Assembly (NCBI GenBank): GCA_027596945.1
Contig: JADGJH010000740.1
Span: 1-14,833 of the forward strand
DNA: 14,833 bases
Origin: Physocladia obscura
Taxonomy: Eukaryota; Chytridiomycota; Chytridiomycetes; Chytridiales; Chytriomycetaceae
Direction of reading: 5' to 3'
The notes below the pieces were generated by a model. The model worked only from the letters and a program-made list of their open reading frames with translations, searched no databases and was not told the DNA's origin. Positions 10,871-14,833 of the stretch are shown here, one piece after another. The translations under genes were made by a program, and so were the position numbers. How positions within the stretch are numbered: the stretch's first letter is position 1; each line of letters starts with the position of its first letter.

Positions 10871-10977
10871 GTGACAAAAACAATGACAAGCAACAACAAT
10901 GGCAACAACAATAATAATTGTGATTGAGTTCCTCCATCACCAACGCATGCTGTGATAGTTGTTGTTGTTGTTGTTGC
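10816..10977. repeat. Low-complexity GTGACA/CAACAA tract with complementary GTT run
   Basis: An A run (10818-10832) is followed by repeated CAACAA and GTGACA units to about 10915, then a (GTT)n run at 10958-10976. The CAACAA and GTT runs are reverse complements about 50 bases apart and could pair as a hairpin. On the minus strand the GTT run codes six glutamines inside a possible gag remnant (QFDSHSYVLQQQQQQLSQH), which would sit just upstream of the copia protease. Confidence 0.6.
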
Positions 10978-11164
10978 AGAACATATGAATGGGAATCAAA
11001 TTGGCCAGCCATTGTTGGTGCCACTGCTGGCTCAAATCCTGTTGTTTTCTACACTGTCATTGTTATTGGCATGCACACAAAGTCTGCACAGTGGCTGCAG
11101 CAATTAGCAATGGGATTTTGTCATGGGCAGCAGTACCAACTGTCACAACATCCATATACCTAGT

Positions 11165-11774
11165 ATTTTATTTATACTAATATCCATTTTTTTAAATAAA
11201 TATTTATATAATAGAATATATGTTTTTGAAAGAAAACAGAGTAACAGGAAAAAATTATATTAAAACAAAAAAAATTTCAATTACAGTTGGTCTACACAGC
11301 TACTTATACTGTCAATTGCCCAGTATTTTTCATCCACAACAGTTGTCATATTTATCTGTAAGATAAACTTTATTCATTTGTCCTTCTGATCACCTCTTTG
11401 ACAACCCCAGCCTATTCTATTAATGCCTGAATAATGATGATTGATCTCAACACTGTCAGTGAATGCAGTTGAACAAACTTAATGTTTCTCTGCTAAATTT
11501 CAGTTTGTTTCTATTTGCTGCTCTTTGCAGCTTACCAACTAAATGTTTTTCCAATTTTTAACAATTATTGGTGCTGTAACACTGAATTTAACAAATAATA
11601 GATTCCACATTTTTGCTGTTTTAATTAGTGTAGCCATCCTCAACTACTGCAAACATATTTTGAGCTTTGTAGCTCTTATCAATACTGTTGGTAATTATAA
11701 TTTAATTTTTTAACAGTTATGGGTGTTGAAATACTTATTTTGCTAAAAAAAAAAGGTTTTCCATATCTGCAGTG
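11165..11774. other. AT-rich spacer, no gene seen
   Basis: Very AT-rich sequence without CpG and without a frame that I can support on either strand. It separates the copia remnant from the short spliced frame to its right. It could include the missing LTR or gag leader of the copia element, but no TG...CA ended repeat could be recognised. Confidence 0.4.
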
Positions 11775-12199
11775 ATGAGTAAATATATTAAACTACCAAG
11801 CCAATATTTGACATATCAAGGTGATATTCTGCATTTTGATGGAAATCCTGTTTTTCAATTATGTTTGTAAGTTAAATTCAGCAATAATCAGAGTCACTTA
11901 TAATTTTTCAGAGAATTTCAGAAACTGAAAAAATTGGATTCAGCATTTTTAATGTAATGGCAATATTGCATCTGCCAAACAGTAACAAAGATGTTGACTT
12001 GAAGGAAATCAAAATTGCAATGTGTGTCTCAGCAGACTATGTTGGATCACTTGATGCATTACACAAAGTCAGTGGAAAAAATAAAAATCTTGCTGGAAGG
12101 CTCACATGGCTTTGTTTTGGGTTCAAGTATGAAGATGACCCACCAGATACTGTTGAATTTGCAAAAAAGCTGATAAATCTGCTACAAGAGCTGGCTTAA
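11775..12199 (+). CDS. Short spliced ORF in repeat DNA, unassigned
   Basis: An ATG at 11775 opens 30 codons plus two bases (starting MSKYIKLPSQYLTYQGDIL) up to a consensus donor GTAAGT at 11867. Splicing to the CAG at 11941-11943 removes 77 nt and continues in frame into 256 nt, giving 115 residues that end NLLQELA. Exon 2 contains DYVGSLDALHKVSGKNKN and RLTWLCFGFKYEDDPP, which look protein-like but match no family I know. A nearer acceptor (CAG 11909-11911) would make a 45-nt intron but leads to an early stop. The frame has no CpG and lies among decayed elements, so it is probably a transposon or domesticated gene, or a fortunate remnant. The function is unknown. Confidence 0.35.
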
Positions 12200-12269
12200 G
12201 TAAAAAGAAATTATATACAGAGAATCTTCCAATTCCACATCAATGACCCCTGATTCCACATCAACATAA

Positions 12270-12494
12270 TTCCCAAAAAAATATCAAAATAATCATGAAA
12301 ATGACTCAGAAGATGAAAATAGTTTGGACTCACACATAGCACTGTTACCAGTTTATTCAAGAATACTCAAAGAATCTGGGCGGTGTGATTTGATTTTGTT
12401 GTTGCTATTGTTGTTCCAGCACAAAATTGGATTAGTATTCCTCTTTCATCTTTTGGATTCACATGATTATAGTTGTAAAAATGATGATGAATAA
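12270..12494 (+). pseudogene. Open fragment without start codon, unassigned
   Basis: A 74-codon open stretch on the plus strand between two stops, with no usable ATG at its head. It starts acidic (HENDSEDENSLDSHIALL) and continues VYSRILKESGRCDLIL before a leucine-rich part. It lies just after the short spliced frame, in the same orientation, and could be a later piece of the same decayed gene. No family is recognised, and the interval 12200-12570 holds nothing else that I can support. Confidence 0.2.
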
Positions 12495-12569
12495 ATAACA
12501 CTGATATATTTCACTGAATTCAGAACAAAAAAAAAACAAAGAAAAAAAAATTAAATCTGATTAGTATCT

Positions 12570-13890
12570 GTAATAATTTGAATGCTTTCAAATAACCGCA
12601 CACTTTTACAGCTTTTTGTGGTTTTAAGGCTGTTTGGCAATCATGATGCAGATTCCTGCAGCTTGTATTTTCATTTTCCATAGCAGTCAGACAAGAAAGA
12701 ATATCACCATAAGCTTCCTGCCACACCTGACCCAGATTTTCAACAAAAGCTCACAATCGAACAAGGATATGTTTAATTCTTGAGTTTTCACCAATTGATA
12801 CTTGATTTGACTGTTTTATACCAGACAGTTGAGCAACAACATGAGGATCAAAAAACCTGATCAAATGTGGTGGAGGACCATTCTCAACTAAATTATCCCA
12901 CTCATATACTGGTTTACTGTATATCTAGGAGATCATTCAAAAGAGTAAGGTTCATCAATGCAAGTAACATCAATGCCACACCTGATGAAGTTTTTGCAAA
13001 CAGTCCATAATTCCTCACAAAACCCATCTTCAGAATTGGTAGTTATGGTAATTTTTGGTTTGGGCTCTTTAGCTTGTTGGCTTGTAAAGTCTCAGACAGA
13101 TGATATGAGTCATATGATATTATATTCTTTGATTTTGCTTAGATGAAACTGTTAATATTCTGGAAGCTGTTACTAAAGCTGTAGCTGATGGCCAGTGATG
13201 CCAAAAATAAACCTGAAGAATCAGAGTTATTGTTCAATAATACAGCGGTCTCACTTGAACTGCTTTGATATGGCTCTTCTTCATCATCAGCTGGAGTGAT
13301 GCATATAGACTAAGCATCCAGGGCCAATATAGTTTCCAGCTGTTAATTCACCACAGCTCCCACATAGTTGTGCTTCTGCATGTTTTTCATTATCCCATCT
13401 GGTTTTAAGATAATCAATATGTTTTTTTCAAAACTATATTTTAAAAAAAAGGTGAACCAGCAAATACAAAAACAAGGCTTTCTGATTGTGCCAAGATACA
13501 GAAAGTCAGTTATTGTACAAATCCCTGTTGTGAAATACACACAGAGAACAATAACATAGCATCAACATTTTAGAAACAAATTTGGAATTTAAAACAAAAA
13601 CAACAGTCAAATACACAAACACTCACAGGTGACAGAATTACAGGTGCAAATAGGACAGGCAGAGGGGCAGATTGCAGATTTTCAGGAAATGACTGTTTTT
13701 CATTGCATGGCTTTAAATGAATCAAAACCATCAATTTTTTGACACTTTGAGCATATAATTAATGAATATATTTCCTCACACCTGACATAATTTGTGTTAT
13801 AGCCACAAATCCAGAATTTATGTCTCAAGCTGGAGAACCAGTTTCAGGCAAAGGATTCTCATTTTCCAAAGTCTCATACAATTTACCAAA
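12570..13890 (-). pseudogene. Long decayed ORF with cysteine clusters, probable transposon protein
   Basis: Reading the minus strand from about 13890 down to 12570 gives a nearly continuous protein-like text broken by frameshifts and stops. In order: FWICGYNTNYVRCEE and CSKCQK (near 13825-13730), a cluster CPSACPICTCNSVTCECLC (about 13668-13612), KPCFCICWF (near 13460), a zinc-ribbon-like LCGSCGELTAG (near 13360-13330), an acidic DDEEEPYQSSSSE (near 13285), then FCEELWTVCKNFIRCGIDV (near 13025-12965), PPPHLIRFFDPHVVAQLSG (near 12870-12815) and AFVENLGQVWQEAYGDILS (near 12750-12690). Internal stops include TGA at 13846-13844, 13702-13700, 13684-13682, 13609-13607, 12935-12933 and 12753-12751. 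The cysteine pattern suggests a zinc-binding transposon protein; clusters of this kind accompany some fungal KDZ transposases, but no transposase core was recognised. Plus-strand open frames here are likely shadows. Confidence 0.45.
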
Positions 13891-14259
13891 ACAAAAATTG
13901 ACACATTCACAAATAACAGTTCTGGGAAAGAAAAAACAATTGCTTGCAAAAGCAATATCATGAATCACTTATGTGAATATTTACAAAGTTGAAATTCAGT
14001 CAATAATTTTCCACCACCAGAGCTCTGGAATTGTGTTGTTTGGGTTTGGAAATGTAAATTATTTTTTAATAATGGAACTATGTTTTCAGTTTCTGAGGCA
14101 TGTCATTTTGTTGCCTGCTTTTTTGAAAAATTATTCACCAGGTTTTTCTGTAAGAACAGAAAAATATCCAGAAGACCAAAAAAATTTTGTTGGATGCTGA
14201 TCTGGCAATTCAAAAATAAATTTTATTTTCAATATGGTTTTAGAATAATGCAACAATGA
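13891..14259. other. AT-rich interval, no supported gene
   Basis: Frames on both strands are short and neither is convincing. A plus-strand frame ending at 14200 contains RTEKYPEDQKNFVGC, and minus-strand text near 14030-13960 is also partly open. I could not choose between them. CpG is absent, as in the surrounding repeat DNA. Confidence 0.35.
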
Positions 14260-14535
14260 AAAATAAATGCTCCACAAGCTTATGATTGCCACGCAAGCTC
14301 CATTGGAGTTTCTGGCATACCATCAAACCCTAGTCAAAAACATATGCTGTCAGAAATCCAAGAAAATGGAAGTATACATGATGAGCTAAGAGCAATCCAG
14401 TTTCAACACAGGCAAGATGCTGCAGCTGTACTGGAAGGAGCAGACAATGCCACATGCCTAGTTTTAATTGAAACTGCATTAGGTGATACAGTTCATAATA
14501 CATCAGGAAATTCACAAAATCCTGATAATACATAA
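14260..14535 (+). pseudogene. Hydrophilic ORF remnant, unassigned
   Basis: The plus-strand frame is open from 14260 to the stop at 14533-14535, with an ATG only at 14344 (63 residues from there). The sequence is hydrophilic (HDELRAIQFQHRQDAAAVLE), so it is unlike random AT-rich DNA, but the upstream open part without an ATG suggests a truncated gene. No domain is recognised. The opposite strand is also open over much of this stretch, so strand choice is uncertain. Confidence 0.25.
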
Positions 14536-14620
14536 TAATATATTTTGGAAGTTTAAAAGGCATCTTTATGAATAATTATGCATTGTGTAGCTTTTTTTTA
14601 TTTAAAACAAATTCTATTAC

Positions 14621-14790
14621 ATTAAGAAAATTTAAAATAAATTTGAAATAAATTTGAAATTTAAAAAATGCATTGAAAATAAAAGAAATGCATTTTTAAA
14701 ATTTTTATTGCATTTAAAATGCATTTAAAAAATTGTGAATGCATTTAAAATGCATTTTAAATACATTTTTAATATCACTAATGCATTCAA
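14621..14790. repeat. Degenerate tandem repeat of TGCATTTAAA-type units
   Basis: The tract begins with tandem AAATAAATTTG units and continues with about seven copies of TGCATT, several in the form AATGCATTTAAA, at irregular spacing. ATGCAT and TTTAAA are themselves palindromes, so the tract is rich in small inverted repeats. It may be a minisatellite or the subterminal repeat of a transposon. Confidence 0.6.
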
Positions 14791-14833
14791 CCCATTATTT
14801 ATAAATATGATGTGTGATAGAAATCTATTTAAA

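Noticed and set aside
13343..13559. Plus-strand frame at 13368-13559 as a gene
   Set aside because: The minus strand over the same bases continues the cysteine-rich decayed frame and is the better explanation.
12570..13890. KDZ transposase assignment for the cysteine-cluster ORF
   Set aside because: CxC clusters do accompany KDZ transposases, but no KDZ catalytic core could be read. The resemblance rests on cysteine spacing alone.

Overview
The window looks like nuclear DNA of a fungus. It has four protein-coding genes, three of them split by short GT-AG introns (48, 53, 70, 79, 80 and 150 nt), with a compact gene layout and AT-rich spacers. No bacterial operon, Shine-Dalgarno sites, tRNA, rRNA or CRISPR was seen. 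An early-diverging (chytrid-like) lineage would fit, but nothing in the sequence proves it.

The window has three blocks. Bases 1-1380 are AT-rich, almost free of CpG, and hold only decayed coding scraps. Bases 1400-8700 are a host gene island with normal CpG: a two-domain GNAT acetyltransferase (minus strand, 1406-2863), divergent from a PH-like serine-rich protein (3265-4737), then the type I protein arginine methyltransferase PRMT1/Hmt1 (4916-6215, four exons), then a coiled-coil/SAP-domain protein (7200-8149, three exons). A small structured, CpG-rich patch (8411-8660) may be the start of a further gene or an RNA gene cut off by the repeats. Bases 8760-14833 are again CpG-starved. They contain a broken Ty1/copia pol on the minus strand (protease, pre-integrase and integrase recognisable; no reverse transcriptase), a short spliced open frame (11775-12199), a second long decayed minus-strand frame with cysteine clusters (about 12570-13890), low-complexity repeats, and a TGCATTTAAA-rich tandem tract at the right end.

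The most informative signal is the sharp switch in CpG content at both ends of the gene island. In one decayed frame the in-frame stops are mainly TGA, the product expected from CGA after deamination of methylated CpG. Together these suggest CpG methylation confined to repeats in this organism. The four host genes are not an obvious pathway. PRMT1 and the SAP protein are both plausibly nuclear; the GNAT enzyme and the PH-like protein appear to share a promoter region of about 400 bp.
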